A stretch of 38,422 bases of DNA. It comes from Alteribacillus sp. YIM 98480. GTDB lineage: Bacteria > Bacillota > Bacilli > Bacillales > Marinococcaceae. Positions within the stretch are counted from its first letter, which is position 1, and the number at the start of each line of letters is the position of its first letter. The translations under genes and the position numbers were made by a program. The notes below the pieces were generated by a model. It saw only the letters and a program-made list of their open reading frames with translations. It was not told the DNA's origin and ran no database searches. The stretch spans positions 1-38,422 of the forward strand of contig NZ_VTOK01000027.1 in the NCBI RefSeq assembly GCF_009765375.1, written 5' to 3'. Below are positions 1 through 6,739 of this stretch, one piece after another.

Positions 1-62
1 AAGGTTTTTTGAAACATCTTTATGATTAAATCGGACCAAATATGAACATTGTTGACGGATTC

Positions 63-81
63 GGTCAACAAATGGTCAACA
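63..81. other. Candidate attL core (19-bp direct repeat)
   Basis: The 19-mer GGTCAACAAATGGTCAACA is repeated exactly at 38333-38351, just after the integrase gene, and flanking bases differ. It contains two GGTCAACA direct repeats three bases apart. At this end only, an inverted TGTTGAC (50-56) faces GTCAACA (64-70) across 7 bases, which resembles paired tyrosine-integrase core sites. Bases 1-62 would then be host DNA, with no gene visible. The crossover point is inferred, not seen. Confidence 0.72.
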
Positions 82-141
82 TTATAAATAATCTAGAATA
101 TTAAGTCATAAAACAGGGCAGATGATGAATTCTACCCCATT

Positions 142-171
142 AAAAAAGCCAGGGAACTAATCCCTCGCTTT
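142..171 (-). terminator. Intrinsic terminator after the Panacea TA pair
   Basis: On the minus strand AAAGC+AGGGA pairs with TCCCT+GCTTT around a 5-base loop (one internal mismatch), followed by a run of T (complement of 142-147). It lies 20 bp beyond the stop of the candidate toxin gene and closes the last leftward transcript of the prophage. Confidence 0.8.
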
Positions 172-190
172 AAATACTTTATGTATAACA

Positions 191-619
191 TTAATTAATT
201 TTTTTGATTTTTTCATTTACACTACATATATCATCCGGATCTATATCTTCAAACTCCAAATCAGAATTTTCATCAGATTTACTTTTCACTTCAATAAATA
301 ATTCTTCGCATACGTCTGGCCTTCTAGTAGTAATTAAATCTCTATCGATTACTAAATTGCTTAACAGAAATTCTTTGTCACAATCAATTATTGTTGTATT
401 TTTAAAAGGATTTCTAGATACATCCGCGCTTTCGCTAACGTAACAATATGGTCTTTTCTTCTTATGTAAATGTTGAGGTTTTTGGGTCTGGCATTTTATA
501 AACTTTTTGTCAGACCCTTCCCTCATACATATATACATATGTGAGCTTTGGGCCAACGCTGAATTAATACCTGGGAAAGGTACTTTCATTCTCACTACGT
601 TTTTTTTATTAATCAACAA
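191..619 (-). CDS. Candidate toxin partner of Panacea-domain antitoxin
   Basis: About 142 aa, not confidently recognised. The N-terminal part (VPFPG..., SHMYIC, KKFIKCQT) looks like a small beta-rich fold and could be MazF/PemK-like, which is inference; the C-terminus is acidic. An ATG at 634 is in frame, but AAGGAG at 625-630 sits six bases before a TTG at 619, so 619 is preferred. The gene starts inside the end of the Panacea gene and is followed by a terminator, so the two form a coupled bicistron. Panacea domains neutralise many unrelated toxins, so adjacency is the main argument for toxin function. Base composition is visibly AT-rich compared with the structural genes. Confidence 0.6.
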   Translation of the reverse strand: MLINKKNVVRMKVPFPGINSALAQSSHMYICMREGSDKKFIKCQTQKPQHLHKKKRPYCYVSESADVSRNPFKNTTIIDCDKEFLLSNLVIDRDLITTRRPDVCEELFIEVKSKSDENSDLEFEDIDPDDICSVNEKIKKIN

Positions 620-1298
620 GTAAAACTCCTTCATCTGATAATTCTAAAAAAACAGGATTAATTAGTGATTCTTCACCATCAAGATCTTGCAGAACCTTTA
701 AAAATTGGGTGCCCTTATTTTGCTCTATTTGTTCCATTTTTGATAAATCATTATTATTTACCAAAAAATTATTATTGGCAAGGCTTATAACGCTATGGGA
801 TTCAATAAGGTCAGGAGGGTACATCTGTTTTAAGCTGGCCATTAGACCTAAATCATCGTTATTTAAATCCTCTTTATCTAAATCAAGATGACTAACTTTC
901 TTATTTAAAATTTCATCTTCTTTATTTGCCCAAATGTTAAATTCGTGCGTTAGATCTGATAATTCTTCATCATTTAAAATCCGACATAAGAACCCCGACA
1001 GTTTAGCCCGATTCTCGACAATCAGACCTTTGTTTCTGTGGTAACTTTGGTAAGCTGCTGAAGCAAATTTATCTGTACGATAAACGTGGTCACCATACAC
1101 ATGGCTAAAAACAGGTCCTTTTTCATACCCCTTAAGTTTATAAAAGTCAGAGTAACCTTCTTCAAGTTCAGAAAGGACTTCGTAAAAGAAAAGAAATTTC
1201 TGTAATTTTAAATTAGAATAAAATTCTCTATTGTGGTGGTCTAACAACCAACCACTTAAAGATTTTTTTCGATCTCCAGAATTAATGATATTTTCCAC
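609..1298 (-). CDS. Panacea (DUF4065/SocA-like) antitoxin candidate
   Basis: 229 aa. Residues ~30-72 carry the Panacea hallmark pattern: NLKLQKFLFFYE, then a GYEKGPVFSHVYGD block equivalent to the usual W/Y-x-x-GPV segment. Panacea proteins act as antitoxins in PanAT systems, some of them prophage-borne, and related proteins deliver targets to proteases. The C-terminal ~120 residues are acidic and unassigned. The start is GTG after GGAGG with a 7-base spacer. Its promoter region (1334-1364) has TACACT/AGTGTA repeats that suggest autoregulation. First gene of a two-gene unit at the extreme left end beside attL, a common position for defence or maintenance cargo. Confidence 0.72.
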   Translation of the reverse strand: MENIINSGDRKKSLSGWLLDHHNREFYSNLKLQKFLFFYEVLSELEEGYSDFYKLKGYEKGPVFSHVYGDHVYRTDKFASAAYQSYHRNKGLIVENRAKLSGFLCRILNDEELSDLTHEFNIWANKEDEILNKKVSHLDLDKEDLNNDDLGLMASLKQMYPPDLIESHSVISLANNNFLVNNNDLSKMEQIEQNKGTQFLKVLQDLDGEESLINPVFLELSDEGVLLVD

Positions 1299-1330
1299 AT
1301 TACCACCTCCTCTTTATTTTTATACTTAAT

Positions 1331-1364
1331 TACACTATACACTTTTTATCGGAAGAGTGTACAA
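1331..1364 (-). promoter_or_regulatory. Promoter and repeat operator of the Panacea operon
   Basis: Minus-strand -35 TTGTAC (complement of 1359-1364) and -10 TATAGT (complement of 1334-1339) have a long 19-base spacer. TACACT occurs at 1331-1336 and 1338-1343 and inverted as AGTGTA at 1356-1361, so the -10 and -35 are bracketed by repeats. Autoregulation by the antitoxin is inferred. The 10-mer TGTACAATCA at 1358-1367 recurs at 1478-1487. Confidence 0.5.
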
Positions 1365-1513
1365 TCAGTTTTAATAAATCAACTTAATTTCTAACATTGA
1401 TAATATATTATTTCTATAAAAATTTCTTATTCCCTTCTTATTGTGAGATCAAACGATGAAACCCCTCATTGATTTGATGTACAATCACACTGCGTTGAAA
1501 CAATATTTCCCTT

Positions 1514-1630
1514 TTAGTCTTCATATATAATCTGGACCGGCTGTTTATCTTTCAGAACCTCTTTTAAAACATAATCGTTTATGCTGTTCTCTTTAATACT
1601 CTGAGTGTTCTTGGTCTGGACTCTTCCCAT
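1514..1630 (-). CDS. Possible 38-aa ORF overlapping the LexA-like gene
   Basis: ATG at 1630 lies inside the LexA-like gene in another frame. An AAGGAAGGG stretch lies about 11 bases upstream. The product ends INDYVLKEVLKDKQPVQ then IIYED, an amphipathic helix plus strand that looks protein-like rather than random. No function is recognised. It may be a coupled small gene or a remnant of a longer one. The rest of 1299-1513 holds only the Panacea promoter and an imperfect hairpin at 1448-1479. Confidence 0.3.
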   Translation of the reverse strand: MGRVQTKNTQSIKENSINDYVLKEVLKDKQPVQIIYED

Positions 1631-1791
1631 GTAACATAACCCTTCCTTTTCAATACTTTAAGAAACGAATATACCGTTGAGACAGATTTCACTCCAATTA
1701 ACGATTGTAACTCCCTAAACGTTGGTGGATAGTTATTATCTACCATGTAATCACAGATAACTTTATATACTTCACGCTGACGCTTTGTCAT
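1579..1791 (-). CDS. LexA DNA-binding-domain protein, no protease domain
   Basis: 70 aa matching only the N-terminal winged helix of LexA: MTKRQREVYKVICDYM, NNYPPTFREL, then a recognition-helix region and KRKGYVTW. LexA is about 200 aa and has a C-terminal self-cleaving serine protease (Ser/Lys), which is absent, so this protein cannot self-cleave during SOS. It could compete with or replace host LexA at the boxes in the adjacent divergent promoter region (1825-1838, 1855-1868). The promoter seems to be TTGTAA-17-TAAAAT on the minus strand with the first box in its spacer. An ATG at 1791 preceded by GAGGTGG is a good start. Confidence 0.75.
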   Translation of the reverse strand: MTKRQREVYKVICDYMVDNNYPPTFRELQSLIGVKSVSTVYSFLKVLKRKGYVTWEESRPRTLRVLKRTA

Positions 1792-1824
1792 ACAACCACC
1801 TCATCACTTTTCTTCCATTTTATA

Positions 1825-1838
1825 CGAACATTTGTTTC
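1825..1838 (+). promoter_or_regulatory. LexA (SOS) box 1
   Basis: CGAACATTTGTTTC matches the Bacillus LexA consensus CGAACRNRYGTTYC at all but one defined position. It falls between the -35 (TTGTAA) and -10 (TAAAAT) of the leftward promoter for the LexA-domain gene, so binding would block that promoter. Confidence 0.75.
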
Positions 1839-1854
1839 ATTACAAGACTAAAAG

Positions 1855-1868
1855 GGAATGTTTGTTCG
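1855..1868 (-). promoter_or_regulatory. LexA (SOS) box 2
   Basis: Read on the minus strand, CGAACAAACATTCC matches the consensus CGAACRNRYGTTYC except for one A in place of G. It ends four bases upstream of a TATAAT (1872-1877) that probably drives the rightward YolD-like gene. No good -35 is visible, so repression at this site or activation by another factor is possible. Confidence 0.72.
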
Positions 1869-1897
1869 TATTATAATTAGTATAGGAGGGAGACCAA

Positions 1898-2245
1898 ATG
1901 GCTAATAAAATGACACCTGGATCGAATTTACGCTGGGAAAGCATGAGAATGATACTACCTGAGCAAAGAGAGTTATGGTTAAAGCATCAGAAAGATCAAA
2001 AGAAAGCTAAGAAACCATTGCTTGATGAACAACAGTGGCAAGAGTTTGAGTGGTTACTTGGTGAAGCGATGAGAGAAAATGAAAAGCTGACTTTTACTTA
2101 TTGGAAGGATGGTTATTTTTACGATGTTACCGGTTTTTGTCATTACGTAAACATGAACCAAAAGCAGTTTCACGTAAAATCTGAGGATGAAGTACTTTAC
2201 ATTAAGTTCGATAGCATTTCAGACATTAGCAGGGCAGCGCATTAA
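1898..2245 (+). CDS. YolD-like protein under SOS control
   Basis: 115 aa YolD-like protein; the N-terminal block (LRWESMRMILPEQRELW) is typical. YolD proteins are usually encoded with UvrX/YqjW Y-family polymerases and induced by SOS, with a poorly defined role. No polymerase gene is present here, so it is a stand-alone copy. AGGAGGGAG precedes the ATG, and a LexA box and TATAAT lie just upstream. It is one of few + strand genes in the left arm. Its stop overlaps the stop of the convergent gene. An 8-bp stem (2231-2238/2250-2257) across the shared 3' ends could act as a weak bidirectional terminator. Confidence 0.8.
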   Translation: MANKMTPGSNLRWESMRMILPEQRELWLKHQKDQKKAKKPLLDEQQWQEFEWLLGEAMRENEKLTFTYWKDGYFYDVTGFCHYVNMNQKQFHVKSEDEVLYIKFDSISDISRAAH

Positions 2246-2442
2246 CTTAGCTGCTCTTCCGTTGTATCTATAATTACAATAAATTCATAATCATTTACTG
2301 GTTTCACCTGGCTTATTAGTGCAAATTCTATTCCGTTATTTCGATAAAAATCAAGAACTTTGTACAATTCGGTTTGTAACTGTTCACTGTTTTTAGCTTT
2401 GATCATATGAAGATCCTGGTTATTAACAACCTCTTTCACCAA
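2242..2442 (-). CDS. Small hypothetical protein (66 aa)
   Basis: Unrecognised 66-aa protein predicted as alpha/beta: a helix around KNSEQLQTELYKVLDFYRNN followed by strands ending in YEFIVIIDTT. The start is TTG (2442) or GTG (2439) after GGAGGTGATAACCA. Its 3' end overlaps that of the YolD-like gene. It lies just beyond the Sda-like gene's terminator, so it may need its own promoter, which I did not find. Confidence 0.6.
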   Translation of the reverse strand: MVKEVVNNQDLHMIKAKNSEQLQTELYKVLDFYRNNGIEFALISQVKPVNDYEFIVIIDTTEEQLS

Positions 2443-2501
2443 TGGTTATCACCTCCCTCTTTATAGTTCAATATTGATTACTAAAGTCCTACAAAAGAAT
2501 T

Positions 2502-2532
2502 AAAAAAATAGCAACGAATTTTTCGTCGCTAT
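2502..2532 (-). terminator. Terminator of the Sda-like gene
   Basis: A 10-bp stem (2508-2517 with 2523-2532, one G-T wobble) and 5-base loop is followed on the minus strand by seven T. It sits 22 bp past the stop of the Sda-like gene. Confidence 0.85.
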
Positions 2533-2553
2533 CTTATTATTTGTGATGATATA

Positions 2554-2682
2554 TTACTGATGTACAAATTGAGCGTCCAATGCTTCTTTTAGAAGGTTGA
2601 TAAAATCTTCATCAAGGTCCAATTCTTTTGCTTTCTCGTAAGATTCTGACAAAACAGTCGTTGATACTTCTTCTAATTCCAC
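2554..2682 (-). CDS. Sda-like sporulation checkpoint inhibitor (42 aa)
   Basis: A 42-aa peptide starting at GTG, 8 bases after AGGAGG. The core SESYEKAKELDLDEDFINLL aligns with the helical hairpin of Bacillus Sda, which from memory reads about [20 protein letters not shown] in a 46-aa protein. Sda binds the histidine-phosphotransfer domain of KinA and stops phosphorelay signalling to Spo0A, coupling replication stress to a sporulation block. The gene has its own sigma-A-like promoter (2720-2747) and terminator, so it is a single-gene cargo unit probably expressed in lysogens. The prophage would delay host sporulation; this is inference from homology. Easily missed because of its size. Confidence 0.72.
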   Translation of the reverse strand: MELEEVSTTVLSESYEKAKELDLDEDFINLLKEALDAQFVHQ

Positions 2683-2719
2683 GTTACTTTCCTCCTGTGT
2701 ATTTTTACTCACTAGACCA

Positions 2720-2747
2720 ATTTTAAATCAAGCGTATAATATTTCAA
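2720..2747 (-). promoter_or_regulatory. Sigma-A-like promoter of the Sda-like gene
   Basis: On the minus strand, TTGAAA (complement of 2742-2747), a 16-base spacer and TAAAAT (complement of 2720-2725), placing the start about 30 bases upstream of the GTG codon. Confidence 0.6.
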
Positions 2748-2772
2748 TCACTTTTGGAGATTTTCTTACTTT

Positions 2773-3153
2773 TTATACTGCTTCCCCAATACCGAATAAT
2801 AGCTCTAATAATAATGGTGACATCTGAACAAGGATAAATCCGATTGAAGCTGTCTGAATCGTGGAATATCCTTTTTCCTTTAGGCCAATCATGACAAGTA
2901 AAGCTCCGCCCGTAACCATGACAGCTGCGACAGGGTAGGATAATTGTGTGATAAGATCCACCAGAGGATCAAAGGCAGAAACAATCTTTTCTTTTACTTT
3001 GCCGTTCACGCTGACGGTTACGGCTTCTTGTGCATAGGCAGGCGTTGCCCCTCCAGCCAGTAATAATGGAACGGTGACGGATGAGAAGCGCTTCTTTCTT
3101 TTTGGCTGAGGGTGCAAAAACTCGCTTACCGTACCTACTGTTTTCACTTTCAT
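2773..3153 (-). CDS. Small membrane protein with signal peptide, TrbC/VirB2-like topology
   Basis: 126 aa. A basic N-terminus (PKRKKRFSS) leads into a hydrophobic stretch ending TPAYAQ, a plausible signal-peptidase site. Two further membrane segments follow (about residues 68-90 and 97-118). This layout resembles the prepilin topology of TrbC/VirB2 proteins, but sequence similarity is not strong enough to assign it. It is preceded by AGGAGGG and follows the replication-relaxation and FtsK-like genes in one leftward operon, a trio reminiscent of conjugative elements. A holin-like role is an alternative. Confidence 0.6.
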   Translation of the reverse strand: MKVKTVGTVSEFLHPQPKRKKRFSSVTVPLLLAGGATPAYAQEAVTVSVNGKVKEKIVSAFDPLVDLITQLSYPVAAVMVTGGALLVMIGLKEKGYSTIQTASIGFILVQMSPLLLELLFGIGEAV

Positions 3154-3164
3154 GAGAAACCCTC

Positions 3165-3743
3165 CTATTTAATCTGTCCTGCCGTATAAACAGCAGCAGA
3201 CAATCCTTCACATAATCTCTCCAGTTTTGGATGGCGACTCTGTAATTCGGTGATCCATATTAAATTAAAACGCTCGTTCTGATAGAACGTTCTGTACTTC
3301 TCTATTTTTTGTTCATTTTTTTGCATGGATTGAGAACAGTCCACTTCCACAAAGCACGGTATGTTCTGATAGTCAAATTTTGCGTCGCACACAATCGAAG
3401 TATTTCCTAATGTGACACGTATTTCATTCTCCCAAGACGAGGGGCAACCCATCATAATATAAAGCTGATTTCGTAACAAAAAATGTTGTACGTTTGTCGT
3501 TCTTTTCCGTACTACCTCCGCGCCTATTCTTTCTCTGCCGTTTTTGTTCAGATAATACACCTTCTGTAGTCCGTGCCGAAACGAGCATAAATAATCACTC
3601 ATAGAATTTAATACACGATTAGCATTACGGTCACTTTTTAAATTATGGATTCTCTGAATTTGCGCTCTCGTGAGATAATCAAGCCGACGTAAACTCAAAA
3701 GAATATTCTCTGTCCTCTGTTCCTTTATGGCCAGATTGTTCAC
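3165..3743 (-). CDS. Replication-relaxation family protein
   Basis: 192 aa with an N-terminal winged helix (ILLSLRRLDYLTRAQIQRIHNL) and an alpha/beta C-terminal part containing the conserved PCFVEVD block. This is the pattern of replication-relaxation family proteins found on Gram-positive plasmids, integrative elements and B. cereus-group phages. A longer frame begins at 3779, but GTG at 3743 has a clear GGGAGGGGA site and is preferred. The start lies inside the end of the FtsK-like gene, so translation is probably coupled. Its role in DNA processing is inferred from the family name. Confidence 0.7.
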   Translation of the reverse strand: MNNLAIKEQRTENILLSLRRLDYLTRAQIQRIHNLKSDRNANRVLNSMSDYLCSFRHGLQKVYYLNKNGRERIGAEVVRKRTTNVQHFLLRNQLYIMMGCPSSWENEIRVTLGNTSIVCDAKFDYQNIPCFVEVDCSQSMQKNEQKIEKYRTFYQNERFNLIWITELQSRHPKLERLCEGLSAAVYTAGQIK

Positions 3744-5034
3744 GTTCTCCCCTCCCTCTGATGTTGATATGAGGGCCAATCTTTTCTTTTATCGTGTCAT
3801 TGGTCATATAAGGGCATTGCACGACTTCTTCTTTCACACGCTTATATATCGCTCTGCCTGGTATCTCTGGTAATTCTTCTGCCCCTCCCTTATCCAATAC
3901 GGCTAAACTTTGCCGGTTGGTTTCAAGGATAAAACACACTCTCCCTCCTATATTAGGTCGTATTTGACTAGGTAACGTTTCATTTGTTGGATATTGGGTA
4001 CAATATATAACTCTCAACCCTGCCCCTCTTCCTCTACGAACTAAATCTATTGTCAATTCGAGCGATTTTCCATCAAGGTCTGCAGCTTCATCTATCACTA
4101 CGAAGTGCCGTTTCTTTTCTCCGGCCTCTTTTACATCTTCATATCCTGCATCCACTACTTCTTTTAATTTAACGCTCATGTTCTGTTGCACCTGCTCTAA
4201 TACTTCTTTAGCTTCCTTTGGATCTCGAGCAACGTGTTTTACTTGATTAGCATCTTTAAAACGCTGGAAGGCGGCACCGTCTTTTAAGTCAATAAGAGAA
4301 AAAGTCACATTATCTGATTGTGACAGGATTAATGATGTGACGAGCATCTTTAAATATTGGGATTTACCAAAACCTGTAGCCCCAGCAACAACCATATGAG
4401 GACGTTTATCAAAATCATGATAAATCATCCTTTTACGATTCACTCCTACTGGCACTTCCCACCCTTTAGCCTTCATACTCTCATCCCACGGCAGATTATC
4501 GGTTAACGGTTCTTCATATACTTTTATTTTTAGCATACCGTCAAAAGCAAACTCCACTTCCTTTCGTGTACCTTTTGGATGGAATAGGTCTTTGATTTGT
4601 TTCAGAATGTCTTTGTTTAGCTGCAGCTGCTTTAAATCTTCAAAAGAAACAATTTGCTTCGTATTCAACCCGTCCTCTAATACATGCTTGTGCGCTTCTA
4701 CGTCCTTCACAGACAGGCCATACGGAAGTTGAAATACATATTCCATCCCTCCTTTTATTTTCCTTTTCCTGTACAGGCGTATCGTTTTTTGTTTTCCATT
4801 TTCCTTCACATTCAAATTAGAATTTGCGAAAATGCGTTGGATTTTTTGTGCATCATTAAAAGATAAATTTTTATTTAAATGTGCAAAAGCTAACACGCCC
4901 CCGGCGACAAAAGATGAACTGATCTCTAATATCAAATCAACACCACCAATCATGTATATATAGAATATATAGTTGCGGAAGAAACGAACGTTCTTTTCTG
5001 CCGACAAACGCTGATATATCAACAAATCCGTCAT
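3679..5034 (-). CDS. FtsK/SpoIIIE-like DNA-translocase ATPase
   Basis: 451 aa. A membrane-like segment (~19-50) precedes an ATPase domain with Walker A GATGFGKS (218-225) and Walker B FVVIDEA (311-317). Family members pump double-stranded DNA. It lacks the FtsK gamma domain and is much shorter than host FtsK, so it is closer to coupling proteins of phages and conjugative elements. The start is unsure: ATG at 5034 has only a weak AAAGGT in front, and the frame stays open upstream to beyond 5110 (KYRRRSKKG-like residues) without a standard start codon. It overlaps the next gene by 65 bp. Confidence 0.8.
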   Translation of the reverse strand: MTDLLIYQRLSAEKNVRFFRNYIFYIYMIGGVDLILEISSSFVAGGVLAFAHLNKNLSFNDAQKIQRIFANSNLNVKENGKQKTIRLYRKRKIKGGMEYVFQLPYGLSVKDVEAHKHVLEDGLNTKQIVSFEDLKQLQLNKDILKQIKDLFHPKGTRKEVEFAFDGMLKIKVYEEPLTDNLPWDESMKAKGWEVPVGVNRKRMIYHDFDKRPHMVVAGATGFGKSQYLKMLVTSLILSQSDNVTFSLIDLKDGAAFQRFKDANQVKHVARDPKEAKEVLEQVQQNMSVKLKEVVDAGYEDVKEAGEKKRHFVVIDEAADLDGKSLELTIDLVRRGRGAGLRVIYCTQYPTNETLPSQIRPNIGGRVCFILETNRQSLAVLDKGGAEELPEIPGRAIYKRVKEEVVQCPYMTNDTIKEKIGPHINIRGRGEREQSGHKGTEDREYSFEFTSA

Positions 5035-5186
5035 ACCTTTCTTGCTTCTGCGACGGTATTTGATAAAGAATATGCCGAATTGCTTGTCTTTTAGAATTTG
5101 TCCACATAAAAAAGTTTTAAAATACGGGAATACCTTTAAGAAGGATAAAAAGAATGTACCAAGAAATATAGATTAGGTGATGTGAT

Positions 5187-5402
5187 ATGACAGGGTATAA
5201 ATGTAGGTTAAGGGTAATCCTCGCAGAAAAAGAATGGAGAATAGGAGAATTTGCAAAGCGCGTCAACATAAGCAAGTCTGCGATGAGTAATATTATCAAT
5301 AATCATAGTGTACCTAGTTTTGATGTAACGTATCGGATATTAGAAGAATTAGATATGAGTATGCAGGAGATATGGGAGAAGAGGGAAGAAAGCAGGGAAT
5401 AA
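5187..5402 (+). CDS. Small XRE-family regulator
   Basis: 71 aa, almost entirely a helix-turn-helix of the Cro/CI (XRE) type: LRVILAEKEWRIGEFAKRVNISKSAMSNIINN. It is on the + strand, opposite to all neighbours, and divergent from the FtsK-like operon, which it may regulate through the 5035-5186 gap. AGGTGATGTGAT precedes the ATG. Its 3' end runs into the endolysin gene's end within a shared hairpin. Confidence 0.85.
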   Translation: MTGYKCRLRVILAEKEWRIGEFAKRVNISKSAMSNIINNHSVPSFDVTYRILEELDMSMQEIWEKREESRE

Positions 5403-5410
5403 ACCCTGCT
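5391..5410. terminator. Shared hairpin between convergent genes
   Basis: AGCAGGG (5391-5397) pairs with CCCTGCT (5404-5410) and spans the stop codons of the XRE gene and the endolysin gene. T-tracts are weak on both sides, so bidirectional termination is plausible but not certain. Confidence 0.5.
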
Positions 5411-6258
5411 TATTGTTTCATTTCATCATAACGCTTCAATACGGTGGCCATTTGCTCTCGGGTAACTGGCTTACGCGGATCCTTACCGTTAAAAAGACCT
5501 TTCTCTTCTGCCCATTCCCAATTCTTTTCATGTCCGTTACTTGGCTTCTGTTCTGCCATGTCTTTTAATACCTCCTTTAGTTTTTCCATAGTCTTAGGCC
5601 CAGCAATACCGTCTACTTCTAAACCATATCGAGCTTGAAATGCTTTCACTGCTTCCTCTGTTTCTTGGCCATAATCGCCATCTGCACCATAACGAGGTAA
5701 TTTCTCCCCTGCTTCAAGCAGATCTTCCTGCAGCTGCTTCACTTTTGAACCGTTGTCGCCGCGTTCTAATATTCCATCCTTTGTAGAAGAGGAAACATCT
5801 TGTAATAGATGCGTCGGACATTTGCCTGCTTTTAGATCACGCCAAGATAAACCGCCTGTCAACTCTAAATGAGGATAATCCTTAAAGCTCGTCCAATCCC
5901 CGCCCCAACTGAAACCAAGAGACTTTGCAATAGCTGCTACTCTGTGCCATTCTTTGTTCACGGTCCATAATGCTTGATTTCCATCCTCCGAAACTAAGAA
6001 AAAATCAATGGCCAATCCATAATTGTGTACAGATTGACCAGGCTTAGCGTTTGTTACCACGTTTCCGGAGGTGGTTCTCCCCTTATTATAAAGTCGTTGC
6101 TGCTCTTTGTTAGAACGATACCCAGAAGAGATTTGAGCATAAATGCCCTCCTTGTATGCTTTTTCAATCATTTGCAAAGCTTTATTTTTAACGGTTGGAT
6201 GAACATCTCCCATATTTCGGATGCTGCGGTCTTTTAATTTTGAAAGGGAAACCATCAT
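5410..6258 (-). CDS. Endolysin: M15 peptidase with PG-binding domain
   Basis: 282 aa. Residues ~10-145 form an M15C L-alanyl-D-glutamate/D-Ala-D-Ala-type peptidase domain: SGYRS (45-49), zinc ligands in SVHNYGLAIDF (H78, D85) and YPHLEL (H130). Residues ~165-228 are a PG_binding_1 repeat (RGDNGSKVKQLQ, DGDYGQETEEAV). The tail (about 245-282, WEWAEEKGLFNG, VTREQMATVL) looks like a partial S-layer-homology or minor extracellular module. It cuts host peptidoglycan at lysis. It follows the holin by 2 bp. Two ATG codons are adjacent at the start, after AGGAG. Confidence 0.92.
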   Translation of the reverse strand: MMVSLSKLKDRSIRNMGDVHPTVKNKALQMIEKAYKEGIYAQISSGYRSNKEQQRLYNKGRTTSGNVVTNAKPGQSVHNYGLAIDFFLVSEDGNQALWTVNKEWHRVAAIAKSLGFSWGGDWTSFKDYPHLELTGGLSWRDLKAGKCPTHLLQDVSSSTKDGILERGDNGSKVKQLQEDLLEAGEKLPRYGADGDYGQETEEAVKAFQARYGLEVDGIAGPKTMEKLKEVLKDMAEQKPSNGHEKNWEWAEEKGLFNGKDPRKPVTREQMATVLKRYDEMKQ

Positions 6259-6260
6259 GG

Positions 6261-6695
6261 TTAGGCACTCCTATCCTTATCGTTTTCTTTGTCGCTTTTA
6301 CTTCTCAGCACCTTAATAGCAGATAACAATTTTTCCGGAAGAGGCATATTCATTCGTCCAGCATTCTCTGTGATGCTTATGGCTTCATTTACCACATAAA
6401 ACACAATCACTGCAGTGAAGATTACTGGCTCCTCTCTGGTTCCAGTTTCAACCAAAACAACATCGATTAAATTTCCAACAGCTATAATGACAAAAATAAA
6501 AGCCTTCTTGGCAATTCCAAAAAGGCCCGTTCTACTATTCAGCTCTCCTTCTTTATATGCAGCAGCCAATCCCGTAATATAATCAATTGCAACTAATGCT
6601 AAAAGAACATTGAGCAACACCGACCATTCCCCCCATAAGAAAGAAACGATCGCTGTTCCTCCTGCAGCCATCGTCTTCATACTTGTTTCCATCAT
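6261..6695 (-). CDS. Holin (phage_holin_4/Cph1-like)
   Basis: 144 aa with several membrane segments: about residues 13-42 (including LLNVLLALVAIDYITG), 64-82 and 92-104, then a charged tail (KSDKENDKDRSA). The AIDYITG and GLFGIAKKA blocks are typical of the Cph1/TcdE holin family. It would permeabilise the membrane to release or trigger the endolysin, encoded directly downstream. Preceded by AAGGAGAGG. Confidence 0.9.
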   Translation of the reverse strand: MMETSMKTMAAGGTAIVSFLWGEWSVLLNVLLALVAIDYITGLAAAYKEGELNSRTGLFGIAKKAFIFVIIAVGNLIDVVLVETGTREEPVIFTAVIVFYVVNEAISITENAGRMNMPLPEKLLSAIKVLRSKSDKENDKDRSA

Positions 6696-6739
6696 ATTAC
6701 CTCTCCTTATTTATTGATAAATCCCTCTTGTGTTCGGAT

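Noticed and set aside
1448-1479. Imperfect hairpin between the Panacea and LexA-like genes
   Set aside because: Bulged arms and no T-run; not convincing as a terminator.
5051-5107. ATG-initiated frame at 5107 upstream of the FtsK-like gene
   Set aside because: No ribosome site, and it continues over the FtsK start in another frame without protein-like character.
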